This document shows positions 8,052 to 15,532 of a DNA stretch of 19,589 nucleotides, one piece after another. The stretch is taken from the NCBI GenBank assembly GCA_017455085.1, contig JAFTBT010000052.1, positions 1 to 19,589 on the forward strand. Reading direction: 5' to 3'. Position 1 is the first letter of the stretch. Each line of letters opens with the position of its first letter. The notes below the pieces were generated by a model, which saw only the letters and a list, made by a program, of their open reading frames with translations, did no database searches and was not told the DNA's origin. The position numbers and the translations under genes are program-made. This stretch comes from Synergistaceae bacterium (GTDB lineage Bacteria; Synergistota; Synergistia; Synergistales; Aminobacteriaceae).

Positions 8052-8068
8052 CACAGGGAGGAAATAAC

Positions 8069-9355
8069 ATGCTAGCACTGAAAGTAGAGAATTTAGGCAA
8101 AAGATACTTGCTTCACCATAAGATACACACAAGAATTTATGACGTACTAGGCGACTGGGTACACAGGATTGGCCGCAGAATCAAGCACCCGTTCATAGAG
8201 AGGTCTATCCCTAAAGGCACGGAGGAGTTCTGGGCTTTGCGTAACTTGTCTTTCAACGTAGAGCAGGGTGAACGCCTCGCAATAGTCGGCCACAACGGAG
8301 CAGGGAAATCCACGCTGCTGAAGATCTTGAGCCGCATAACAGACCCCACAGAGGGCAGAATATCCATCAAAGGAAGAGTGTCGAGTCTTTTGGAGGTAGG
8401 GACAGGATTTCATCAGGACTTGACCGGACGCGAAAATATATACCTGAACGCAGCAATACTAGGCATGAAGGTACACGAGATCCGTCATAATTTTGACGCT
8501 ATAGTAGATTTTTCCGGTGTCGAAAAATTCCTAGATACCCCTGTGAAGAGATTCTCAAGCGGAATGTCAATGCGTCTGGCGTTTGCAATAGCCGCTCACC
8601 TGAGCTCGGAGATACTGATTATCGATGAGGTACTTGCTGTAGGAGACGGGGAATTTCAGAAAAAGTGCATGGGCAAAATGGACGAGATCAGCCACAAGGA
8701 GGGCAGGACGATTCTGTTTGTGAGCCACAACATGGGAGCGGTGCTTCAGCTCTGCAACAAGATGATATGCCTCGAACACGGCAGGGAAGTTTTCGCAACG
8801 GACGATGTTGTAGCGGGAGTGCAGAGATATATGGCGATGTCCATGCATGAACTCAAAGATGCAGAGTGGCACAATCAGGGCAATGAATACGACAGCGAAT
8901 ATTTCAAGCCGCTGCGGTTCGGAGTGTATCACGCAAACGGTGAGCTGAATACGGCCTCAGTTACGCGCAGTGATGAACTGTATGTTGAGATTGAGGGTAT
9001 CGTGAAGAAACCGAATCAGGCTCTGAGTGTGGGGTATTCTCTGTACGATCAGGCGGGGACTCGGCTGTACTGGACATTCCACAGCGACCAAATCAACAGC
9101 CCCGACGAAGTGCCTGTGCTTGACGGGCATGTAGTGCTGCGTTCGCGGATACCTCTGGAGTACCTGAATCTTGGGACTAAGCGGCTGGAGCTTGCTGTGC
9201 AGACGTACAAGGACAACTGGATTGTGGGGCCTGGAACTAAACCGCCGTTTGTGTCGTTCACGATTGAGGGGCCGGCGAGTGCATCACCGTACTTTATCTT
9301 GCAGAGGAGCGGTACTATGGCGATAAATGCAGGCTGGCACATTAAGGAGGGCTAA
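8069..9355 (+). CDS. wzt: Polysaccharide ABC transporter ATP-binding protein with C-terminal glycan-binding domain (Wzt type)
   Basis: ATPase partner of the Wzm permease. The open frame extends upstream to 7919 inside wzm, but ATG 8069 behind GGGAGG begins the family's normal N-terminus ([12 protein letters not shown]), giving 428 aa. The nucleotide-binding domain covers about 1-250: Walker [10 protein letters not shown] at 74-82, ABC signature FSSGM at 162-166, Walker B ILIIDE at 182-187 and switch His 220 in FVSHNM. An N-terminal extension (residues 18-55) before FWALRNLSF is usual for Wzt. Residues about 275-428 form a beta-rich extra domain resembling the Wzt C-terminal carbohydrate-binding module, which in studied systems recognises a chain-terminating modification before export. 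This suggests the exported glycan carries a specific end group. gmd starts 2 nt after the stop. Confidence 0.93.
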   Translation: MLALKVENLGKRYLLHHKIHTRIYDVLGDWVHRIGRRIKHPFIERSIPKGTEEFWALRNLSFNVEQGERLAIVGHNGAGKSTLLKILSRITDPTEGRISIKGRVSSLLEVGTGFHQDLTGRENIYLNAAILGMKVHEIRHNFDAIVDFSGVEKFLDTPVKRFSSGMSMRLAFAIAAHLSSEILIIDEVLAVGDGEFQKKCMGKMDEISHKEGRTILFVSHNMGAVLQLCNKMICLEHGREVFATDDVVAGVQRYMAMSMHELKDAEWHNQGNEYDSEYFKPLRFGVYHANGELNTASVTRSDELYVEIEGIVKKPNQALSVGYSLYDQAGTRLYWTFHSDQINSPDEVPVLDGHVVLRSRIPLEYLNLGTKRLELAVQTYKDNWIVGPGTKPPFVSFTIEGPASASPYFILQRSGTMAINAGWHIKEG

Positions 9356-9357
9356 TC

Positions 9358-10449
9358 ATGAAGAAAGCACTAATCACCGGCGTAACAGGTCAGGACGGAG
9401 CATTTCTGACATCATTTCTGCTGAAGAAAGGCTATGAAGTTCACGGCCTCAAGCGCAGAAGCTCGATCTTCAACACGGCGCGCATTGATGAGTTCTACAA
9501 GGATCTTCACGAGGAAGGACACAAGTTTTTCCTGCACTACGGGGACATGACGGATTCGAGCAACCTGATACGTTTAGTGCAGATGATTCAGCCGGACGAG
9601 ATCTACAACTTGGCCGCGCAGAGCCACGTAAGCGTATCGTTTGAGACTCCGGAATACACAGCGGACTCTGACGGGCTGGGGACGCTCCGGATTCTGGAGG
9701 CAATAAGGATTTTGGGGCTTGAGAAGCACACGAAATTCTATCAGGCCTCGACCAGCGAACTATACGGCAAAGTTCAGGCCATACCCCAGAGTGAGACTAC
9801 TCCGTTTTACCCGAGAAGCCCATATGCCGCAGCAAAGCTATATGCTTACTGGATCACTGTGAACTATCGCGAGGCCTACAACATGTTTGCGTGCAACGGA
9901 ATACTCTTCAACCACGAGTCGGAATTACGCGGTGAGACGTTCGTAACCAGAAAGATCACCCGTGCAGCTGCGAGGATAGCACTCGGACTTCAGGACAGGA
10001 CATATCTCGGAAACCTGAACGCAAAACGCGACTGGGGGCATTCTGAGGACTACGTCAAAGCTATGTGGATGATACTTCAGCAGGAAAAACCGGAGGACTT
10101 TGTGATTGCGACAGGAGAAACGCACACGGTGAGGGAGTTTGCGGAGCTGGCATTCCGTGAAGCTGGGATAAATCTAGAGTGGCAGGGCGAAGGCATGGAC
10201 GAGAAGGGCATAGACTCCAAGACCGGAAAGGTAGTTATTGAGGTTGACGCGAGATATTTCCGTCCGACAGAAGTGGATCTGCTGTTAGGAGACCCGACAA
10301 AGGCCGAAAAGGTCTTAGGCTGGAAGAGAAAAGTAACCTTCCCTGAACTGGTCAGGCGTATGGTGAAGTATGACCTTGAGCTGTTCAGGAAAGATATATT
10401 GATTCGTGATGCAGGGTACAAAGTTACGAGTGCCCTGGAGGAAGTGTAG
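9358..10449 (+). CDS. gmd: GDP-mannose 4,6-dehydratase
   Basis: Short-chain dehydrogenase/reductase that turns GDP-D-mannose into GDP-4-keto-6-deoxy-D-mannose, precursor of GDP-L-fucose, GDP-rhamnose and related sugars. It is 363 aa. The NADP-binding GVTGQDG lies at 8-14 and RRSS follows strand 2. The active site is STSELYG (Thr 132, Glu 134) with Tyr 156 and Lys 160 in SPYAAAK. Downstream are [35 protein letters not shown] and [10 protein letters not shown], all close to the enzymes of known activity, and the C-terminus holds [15 protein letters not shown]. Its ATG follows AAGGAGG, 2 nt after wzt. It is the last gene of the plus-strand run and is followed by a terminator hairpin. Its natural partner fcl is on the opposite strand, in the converging operon. 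Confidence 0.96.
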   Translation: MKKALITGVTGQDGAFLTSFLLKKGYEVHGLKRRSSIFNTARIDEFYKDLHEEGHKFFLHYGDMTDSSNLIRLVQMIQPDEIYNLAAQSHVSVSFETPEYTADSDGLGTLRILEAIRILGLEKHTKFYQASTSELYGKVQAIPQSETTPFYPRSPYAAAKLYAYWITVNYREAYNMFACNGILFNHESELRGETFVTRKITRAAARIALGLQDRTYLGNLNAKRDWGHSEDYVKAMWMILQQEKPEDFVIATGETHTVREFAELAFREAGINLEWQGEGMDEKGIDSKTGKVVIEVDARYFRPTEVDLLLGDPTKAEKVLGWKRKVTFPELVRRMVKYDLELFRKDILIRDAGYKVTSALEEV

Positions 10450-10460
10450 CAATAACATTA

Positions 10461-10490
10461 TCCCCCTTGTAGCTGGTCCTGCATGGGGGA
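10461..10490. terminator. Hairpin between convergent gmd and SDR genes, likely bidirectional terminator
   Basis: TCCCCC (10461-10466) pairs with GGGGGA (10485-10490), then a T-T mismatch, then TGTAG (10468-10472) pairs with CTGCA (10479-10483, one G-T wobble), around a 6-nt loop. On the plus strand it is followed by ATATTTCTCTT, moderately T-rich. On the minus strand the following sequence (TAATGTTATT) is T-poor, so termination may be weaker that way. It sits 11 nt after the gmd stop and 10 nt from the stop of the converging gene. Confidence 0.75.
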
Positions 10491-10499
10491 ATATTTCTC

Positions 10500-11531
10500 T
10501 TACCTAGTGAGCAGCTTTTCTCCGTGCTTTATCTTTTCCCGCCAGTAATTCAGCAGGTCATGCATAGTAGTCTCAAAGCTGATTTCCGGTTTCCAGCCTG
10601 TATGTTTCATGAACTTTCTGCAGTCAGGAACTTGAAGATCCGCATCAATAGGCCGTAACCGTTCAGGATCCTCGACTACTTCGATTTTGTCCTTCATGGT
10701 GCTGTAGGATATGAGCGTCCTCAGCGTGTCGCCCACCAAGCACGTATACGTCCCTCCAATGTTGTAGAACTCTCCGGCAATGGGATTCACTGTTACGAGC
10801 ATGTAATACGCCTTCACAGCGTCCCGAACGTCAGCGTAAGTTCTGAGGGACTGCAGATTTCCGACCATGACCTTCGGCTCAATCATTCCTGCCTCGATCA
10901 TAGCTATCTGCTTTGCGAACGTAGACTCGTGAAAGACATCGCCCCTTCTCGGCCCGGTGTGAGTGAACATCCTCGTGGTCATGACGGTCATTCCGTAGGC
11001 TTCAGCGTAGTACCTGCCGAGTAAGTCAGTCCCGACTTTGCTGATTGCGTAGGGACTCGCCGGGTGGAACGGACAATCTTCGTGAATGCCTGATGCTGGT
11101 TTCTTCTCAGGAGGAATTTTCCCGAACACTTCCGACGACGCGCAAACATGTATCACGGGCTTGTACTCGGTATGCATTTCTTCAGCGAATCTCAGTGCTT
11201 CAAGCAGCCTGCATGTGCCGAGAATGTTCGTGTTGAGGGTGTCTATAGGTGCGGTGAAAGATGTCTGCGGGTAGCTCTGTGCTGCAAGGTGAAAAACGTA
11301 GTCCGGCATGATGTCCTTCACCGTGTGCATCAGCGAAGAATAATCGTTGAGGTCTGCGTAACTGAAAAATAGCCTGTCCTTTCTGTTTGCGCGGTCAAGC
11401 AGGTGTTCAACGTTGTCGAGTGGACTCCTCCATCTGCATATGCCGTAGATGTCCCAGTCAGTATTTGCCAGCAGGAAATCGGCCAAGTGCGAGCCAACCA
11501 TGCCTGTTATGCCTGTAATTAGTGCCTTCAT
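10500..11531 (-). CDS. GDP-sugar SDR, GDP-mannose 4,6-dehydratase/RMD-like (possibly acts on GDP-manno-heptose)
   Basis: NAD(P)-dependent extended SDR of 343 aa related to Gmd and to GDP-4-keto-6-deoxymannose reductase. It has GITGMVG at 7-13, HLAAQSYPQTSF, the active-site ASSEVFG with Glu 134, Tyr 161 and Lys 165 in SPYAISK, then MFTHTGPRRGD, GNLQSLRTYADVRDAV and, near the end, RLRPIDADLQVPD and TGWKPEI. The Glu after the active-site Ser is what dehydratases carry. A true gmd lies next door, and this gene follows hddA by 13 nt (SD AAGGAGTG). It may therefore use GDP-D-glycero-manno-heptose as substrate, like the GDP-heptose 4,6-dehydratases (DmhA/WcbK) of Yersinia, Burkholderia and Campylobacter. 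That substrate is inferred; an RMD-type reductase making GDP-D-rhamnose is the alternative. It is the last gene of the minus operon. Confidence 0.8.
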   Translation of the reverse strand: MKALITGITGMVGSHLADFLLANTDWDIYGICRWRSPLDNVEHLLDRANRKDRLFFSYADLNDYSSLMHTVKDIMPDYVFHLAAQSYPQTSFTAPIDTLNTNILGTCRLLEALRFAEEMHTEYKPVIHVCASSEVFGKIPPEKKPASGIHEDCPFHPASPYAISKVGTDLLGRYYAEAYGMTVMTTRMFTHTGPRRGDVFHESTFAKQIAMIEAGMIEPKVMVGNLQSLRTYADVRDAVKAYYMLVTVNPIAGEFYNIGGTYTCLVGDTLRTLISYSTMKDKIEVVEDPERLRPIDADLQVPDCRKFMKHTGWKPEISFETTMHDLLNYWREKIKHGEKLLTR

Positions 11532-11544
11532 GATTTATCACTCC

Positions 11545-12549
11545 TTATGAATTTTCCGGCGTGTATATTTCCGGATCGTAGTAGATAATATCTGCGCCGT
11601 TGTTCTCGAACTCGAACGGTACAAGCAGCAGATTCCTCAGCTCTTCACGGACTTGCTTCTGCCTGTCTTCAGGAACGTAGAACAGCAAAAATCCTCCGCC
11701 TCCTGCTCCCAGCAGCTTGCCTCCCAAAGCTCCGGCCTTCACTGCGCGCGAATACAGCTCATCTATCCCGTCAGTGCTAATCCTGCCGCCGGTCTGACGC
11801 TTCAGCCGCCATGTCTCATCAAGCAATCTCCCGAAATCGTCAAGGTCTGCGTGTTTGTCCGTGAGTATGCGCTCTGCCTCATCAACTAGCTGCTTCATCT
11901 CCAAAAGCTGCTTGGTCTTTGCACGGATATGCTGCTTTGTGTCCGACTGTATTTCTGCCGAAAGCCTCGAAAACCCCGTGAAGAACATCATCAGGTTACG
12001 GTTCAGTGCCTGCTTGCGTTCAGGGGCAATAATTACGGGAGATACTTTGTAGCTGTCCGCAGTGAAATCTATGCGGTTTAGGCCTCCGAAAGCTACGGCT
12101 ATCTGGTCCTGCCAGCCTCCTGCTTCACGGCATAGGTCGCGCTCTAGGTGTATTGCTTCGTCTGCGAGTCTTTTCTTGTCGGCGTATTTTCCCTTGAGGG
12201 CATGAAAAGCATTCAGCATTCCGACGGCGAACGAACTGCTTGTGCCGAGTCCTGTGCGTGCAGGGAGATCCGCATCGTACTGGATTATCAGCTCGTGCAT
12301 GTCCAGATACTTCATGCATTCTCTGACTGCCGGGTGCAAAATCTCGTCAACTTCCTTCACGTACTCTATCTGCGCATAGGCTATCTTGTTCTTGTACTCG
12401 AAGAATCTGGGAAGGTGTCTCACGCTGACGTAGCAGTACTTGTTGAACGTTGTGGAGATTACTGCTCCGCCGTTATCGCGGAAAAATTCGGGAAGATCTG
12501 TACCTCCTCCGAAGAAGGACATTCTGAAAGGTGTTCTGGTGATTATCAT
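11545..12549 (-). CDS. hddA: D-glycero-alpha-D-manno-heptose 7-phosphate kinase (GHMP family)
   Basis: GHMP-superfamily sugar kinase predicted to phosphorylate D-glycero-D-manno-heptose 7-phosphate at C1, giving the alpha-1,7-bisphosphate of the GDP-heptose pathway. It is 334 aa. The N-terminus IITRTPFRMSFFGGGTDLP and the ATP-loop LPARTGLGTSSSFAVG (95-110) are those of HddA rather than of galactokinase or mevalonate kinase. GGWQDQ follows, and the C-terminal GALGGKLLGAGGGGFLLFYV is the third GHMP motif. The ATG at 12547-12549 has GGGAGG 7 nt upstream. In the alternative frame after the upstream G tract, the preceding gene would stop at TGA overlapping this ATG (ATGA), so in the full-length state the two genes would be translationally coupled. 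An L-fucose kinase-like activity is a less likely alternative. Confidence 0.88.
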   Translation of the reverse strand: MIITRTPFRMSFFGGGTDLPEFFRDNGGAVISTTFNKYCYVSVRHLPRFFEYKNKIAYAQIEYVKEVDEILHPAVRECMKYLDMHELIIQYDADLPARTGLGTSSSFAVGMLNAFHALKGKYADKKRLADEAIHLERDLCREAGGWQDQIAVAFGGLNRIDFTADSYKVSPVIIAPERKQALNRNLMMFFTGFSRLSAEIQSDTKQHIRAKTKQLLEMKQLVDEAERILTDKHADLDDFGRLLDETWRLKRQTGGRISTDGIDELYSRAVKAGALGGKLLGAGGGGFLLFYVPEDRQKQVREELRNLLLVPFEFENNGADIIYYDPEIYTPENS

Positions 12550-12683
12550 TGTGATGCCTCCCTGCCGAAAAATCTATCTTCGAGCATTTGACACCAGCAG
12601 TGATAAATGGGAAGGTGTAGTTCTTGAATGATGTATGTCTCTGTTTCTGGGACTCTTACTATTGCATCAGCATAACTACATAC
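12546..12683 (-). pseudogene. Out-of-frame C-terminal tail of the GmhA domain
   Basis: The frame reached by adding one G to the tract encodes 45 residues and stops at TGA 12546-12548, overlapping the hddA ATG. It begins VCSYADAIVRVPETETY, continues IIQELHLPIYH and ends MLEDRFFGREASQ. The VP-x-ET and QE-x-H pattern is what closes sedoheptulose-7-phosphate isomerases; in E. coli GmhA the His of this motif (His 180) is catalytic. The tail is therefore real coding sequence that is out of frame in this copy, and not a separate gene. It explains the otherwise odd 109-nt gap before hddA. Confidence 0.85.
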
Positions 12684-14473
12684 CCCCCCCCCCCCGCAGA
12701 AATACTTGTCAGAGCTACAACTTTCATTCCCAATGCCCGCGCAGTTACCGCCGCAAGAATCACGCCCCTGCTGCTGCCTGAAGTCGTTATGCCAAGAAAC
12801 ACATCGCCATTCCTGCCGAAACCATACACCTGCTGTGCGAACATGTACTCTGTAGATAGTGCCTCGTGAGTCACAAGCGGTATTGCTGCCAGTCCGCGCT
12901 CAAGTTTTCCGGCTAAGTCCGCTCCGAGTTCCGGGTCTGTCTCCCTGAGTCTGTGTGCGAACTCTTCAGGCACAGGACGAGGCAACAGGAATCTCTTCAT
13001 GAGTTCTCCGGCCATACGTCCGCTGTCGGCTGCGCTGCCTCCGTTGCCGGCAATGAGCAGTTTTCCGCCGTTCTCGTAGCTTTCCTCCATGATGGTGTAA
13101 GCCTCAATGATTGACTTCCTGCACTGCTCAAGAATCGGATAACGTTCTGTGAGGCGGTCAATGTGCTTGAGGATTTTCGGTTCGATTCCGCGTAACGGAG
13201 TGAGTGACAGTGATACTCTCTCCGTGAAGTCAAGAAGGGATTCTGCCGTCATGTCTTGGCCGTATGCTCCGCTGCCGATGAGTGCCGTCCTGCACCCTGC
13301 TGACTTTCCGGCCTCTATGTCGTTTTCTCCGTCGCCGATCATCCACGAGCTGCTCAGGTCTATATTCAGGTCTATAGCAGCTTTGATTAACATTCCGGGC
13401 TTGGGCTTCCTGCACGAACAATCTATCTTCAGTTCAGGCACTTCACCGTCATAGCCTTTATCCGGATGATGAGGACAGTAATATATTGCGTCGAGATATG
13501 CGCCTTCTTTGCCGAGCAGAGTCTCCATCTTGTTGTGGATCTCCCCTAATTCTTCGCGCGTAACTTCTCCGCGAGCTATCACCGGCTGATTCGTAACGAC
13601 TATAGCGAGATAACCTGACGCGTTAATCTTCCTGACTGCCTCAGCAGCTCCGGGCAAAAGCTCAAACTCGTCAATGTCCTTGAGAAATCCTACATAATTA
13701 TTAATTGTGCCGTCCCTGTCGAGAAAAACTGCCTTCTGCTTGCTGCGCAGACTCCGAGCCTGGATCTTTCCGCTGAGAAAATCGCTGCAAACTTCCCTGT
13801 AGCGTTCTGGTGTTCCCATGTCCCTGACGTATTCGGGGCTGTCATAGCAAAACATCTTCCCAGTTCCGCAAAGAGGCCTCAAGATTTCGCGGTCAAGGTC
13901 GACTTTCCGGGAGCTGCGGGCTGCGGTGTCCAGCACTTCAGGTGAAAGCATGTGCAGTCCTGCGTTGACTCTGTTCCTGTACCACTGAGGACGGGGTTCT
14001 TCCTTCGGGAAATAGTGCGTTGCTGCATTGTTCTCATCAGCCGCTATGACGCACCCATCGTAGGGATGATTATTCGGGTGAGTGAACAGCGTAGCGAGTC
14101 CGCCTTTCTTCGCGTGGTAGTCGGCAAAACGCTTCAGGTCAACGTCAAACATGATGTCTCCATTGAGCAGCAGGAAAGGTTCTGTGAGCTTGTCCCTCAG
14201 TATGAAGAGCGCACCTGCTGTTCCCAGAGGCTCAGGCTCGGTGAAGTACTCTATCTTTACGCCGAAGTCCTTACCGTCTCCGAAATAGTCCATGATTTTG
14301 CCGGCCAAGTGAGACACTGTGATTATCAGGTCATCGAAACCCTGAGACTTTAGGCACTCAATCTCGCGTTCAAGCACAGGTTTTCCGGCAATGTCGATCA
14401 TAGGCTTGGGTATGCCGGCGAAAAGTGAAGATATGCGCGTCCCCTTTCCTCCGGCATTAATCACGGTCTTCAT
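12659..14473 (-). CDS. Three-domain fusion HddC-GmhB-GmhA, isomerase domain truncated by frameshift at a G13 tract
   Basis: One polypeptide with three activities of GDP-manno-heptose synthesis. Residues 1-235 are a sugar-phosphate nucleotidyltransferase (NAGGKGTR at 6-13, LLNGDIMFD), fitting HddC guanylyltransferase. Residues 246-405 are a HAD phosphatase like GmhB: LDRDGT with nucleophile Asp 252, VVTNQ, zinc ligands C333, H335, C352, C354, then KPKPGM and GDGENDIEAG. Residues 430-604 are a SIS domain like GmhA (AGNGGSAAD at 475-483, TTSGSS). As written it ends in GGGG plus seven codons after a run of 13 G, at 604 aa, lacking the last part of the SIS fold. One more G (or two fewer) gives about 641-642 aa with a family-like tail ending on the hddA start. 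The ATG overlaps the fcl stop (ATGA). Domain calls are firm; ON/OFF switching is inferred. Confidence 0.9.
   Translation of the reverse strand: MKTVINAGGKGTRISSLFAGIPKPMIDIAGKPVLEREIECLKSQGFDDLIITVSHLAGKIMDYFGDGKDFGVKIEYFTEPEPLGTAGALFILRDKLTEPFLLLNGDIMFDVDLKRFADYHAKKGGLATLFTHPNNHPYDGCVIAADENNAATHYFPKEEPRPQWYRNRVNAGLHMLSPEVLDTAARSSRKVDLDREILRPLCGTGKMFCYDSPEYVRDMGTPERYREVCSDFLSGKIQARSLRSKQKAVFLDRDGTINNYVGFLKDIDEFELLPGAAEAVRKINASGYLAIVVTNQPVIARGEVTREELGEIHNKMETLLGKEGAYLDAIYYCPHHPDKGYDGEVPELKIDCSCRKPKPGMLIKAAIDLNIDLSSSWMIGDGENDIEAGKSAGCRTALIGSGAYGQDMTAESLLDFTERVSLSLTPLRGIEPKILKHIDRLTERYPILEQCRKSIIEAYTIMEESYENGGKLLIAGNGGSAADSGRMAGELMKRFLLPRPVPEEFAHRLRETDPELGADLAGKLERGLAAIPLVTHEALSTEYMFAQQVYGFGRNGDVFLGITTSGSSRGVILAAVTARALGMKVVALTSISAGGGGYVVMLMQ
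12683..12695 (-). repeat. Homopolymer G13 tract, candidate phase-variation switch
   Basis: Thirteen uninterrupted C on the plus strand, read as G13 in the fusion gene. It is the only long homopolymer in the window; the next longest runs that I noticed are seven A. It lies in codons 593-597 (Ala-Gly-Gly-Gly-Gly) of the isomerase domain. With 13 G the frame stops at 12659. With 12 G it stops at once after Gly-Met. With 14 or 11 G it reads into the intact domain end. Slipped-strand mispairing at tracts of this length is a known cause of phase variation in surface-glycan genes, for example in Campylobacter. Confidence 0.85.
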
Positions 14474-15465
14474 TTGCGGTAATCGTCCTTGTGGAGCTTG
14501 TAGTCCTCGTATGTCGAACGCAGACCCTCATCAAACGTGATAGACGGCCTCCATCCCAGCGAGAAGATCTTTGACGAGTCGAGCAGCTTTCTCGGTGTTC
14601 CGTCCGGATGTACGTGATCGTAGGTGATTTTTCCCTCAAAGCCTACAACTTCAGCAATTCTCTTCCCAAGCTCAGAGATAGGCATATCGCTTCCGTACCC
14701 GACATTCACCCACGACTCTCCGGGATAACCTTTCTCAGTTCCAGCATCTCCCGAATAATTCTGCATCAGGAACACGCACGCATCAGCCATGTCGTCAATG
14801 TGCAGGAACTCCCTCATCGCCGAACCCGTCCCCCACATGATGACTTCGTTTTTGCCGCTGGTCTTGGCCTCGTGAAATTTCCTGAGCAGTCCCGGAATCA
14901 CGTGTGAGTGTTCAGGGTGGTAGTTGTCGCCCGGCCCGTACAGGTTGCACGGCATCACCGAAATGAAGTCTGCGCGGTCAGGGTAATTTGTGTTCAGGTA
15001 CTCGCACAGCTTGAGTCCTGTTATCTTCGCAAGAGCATAGCCCTCATTGGTGATCTCAAGGGGAGCAGTGAGCAGATAGCTTTCCTTGATGGGCTGGGGG
15101 CAAATTCTGGGGTAAATGCATCCGCTGCCGAGAAAGCAGAATTTTTTCACGCCGGACTCGAATGCAGCCATTATCGTGTTGAACTCAATCATAGTGTTGA
15201 CGTACATGAACTGATCCAGAGCCTCAAGATTCGCCTGAATGCCGCCTACTTTTGCTGCTGCCATGAAGACATAGTCCGGTTTTTCCTGAGCAAAGAACGC
15301 TTCAACTTGTGTCTTGTCCATGAGATCAAGCTCTGAATGCATGCGTGTGATGATGTTCGTGAATCCTTCTCGTTTGAGCCTGCGGACTATTGCCGAACCC
15401 ACGAGTCCCCTGTGTCCTGCAACATATATTTTGTCATGATGAGACATGACATGTTTGGACTTCAT
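14470..15465 (-). CDS. fcl: GDP-L-fucose synthase (GDP-4-keto-6-deoxymannose 3,5-epimerase/4-reductase)
   Basis: Bifunctional SDR that epimerises C3 and C5 of GDP-4-keto-6-deoxy-D-mannose and reduces C4 with NADPH, giving GDP-L-fucose. It is 331 aa, slightly long because of a short N-terminal extension (MKSKHVMSHHD) before KIYVAGHRGLVGSA. The cofactor loop is GHRGLVG at 17-23. The active site has GSGCIYP (Ser 114), Tyr 143 and Lys 147 in YALAKITG, and AAAKVGGI near the substrate. CNLYGPGDNYHPEHSHVIP and GTGSAMREFLHIDDMA are strongly conserved Fcl signatures. The ATG follows AGGAGG with 8-nt spacing. The stop overlaps the start of the next gene (ATGA). A role on the heptose analogue, as with fcl-like Cj1428 of Campylobacter, is possible, but the local gmd makes fucose the simplest reading. 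Confidence 0.93.
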   Translation of the reverse strand: MKSKHVMSHHDKIYVAGHRGLVGSAIVRRLKREGFTNIITRMHSELDLMDKTQVEAFFAQEKPDYVFMAAAKVGGIQANLEALDQFMYVNTMIEFNTIMAAFESGVKKFCFLGSGCIYPRICPQPIKESYLLTAPLEITNEGYALAKITGLKLCEYLNTNYPDRADFISVMPCNLYGPGDNYHPEHSHVIPGLLRKFHEAKTSGKNEVIMWGTGSAMREFLHIDDMADACVFLMQNYSGDAGTEKGYPGESWVNVGYGSDMPISELGKRIAEVVGFEGKITYDHVHPDGTPRKLLDSSKIFSLGWRPSITFDEGLRSTYEDYKLHKDDYRK

Positions 15466-15501
15466 GAATATTCCTCCTGTAGTTTTATGATGTGTGGTAT
15501 G

Positions 15502-15524
15502 GGCTAATCTTAGTGCATTTAGCC
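15502..15524 (-). other. Perfect 6-bp hairpin in the short gap upstream of fcl
   Basis: GGCTAA (15502-15507) and TTAGCC (15519-15524) form a stem with an 11-nt loop within the 67-nt gap between the AddB-like gene and fcl. It lacks a following T run, so a strong intrinsic terminator is unlikely. It might be a weak attenuator or processing site. The gap holds no clear promoter, so the glycan genes may be read from the upstream operon. Confidence 0.3.
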
Positions 15525-15532
15525 GGATGTGT

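Noticed and set aside
7919..8068. Fifty-codon upstream extension of wzt
   Set aside because: It overlaps the wzm coding region in another frame, while ATG 8069 has a good Shine-Dalgarno and the normal family start.
12624..12869. Plus-strand open frame across the C13 tract
   Set aside because: Antisense to the isomerase domain, rich in proline only because of the C tract, and without any family similarity.
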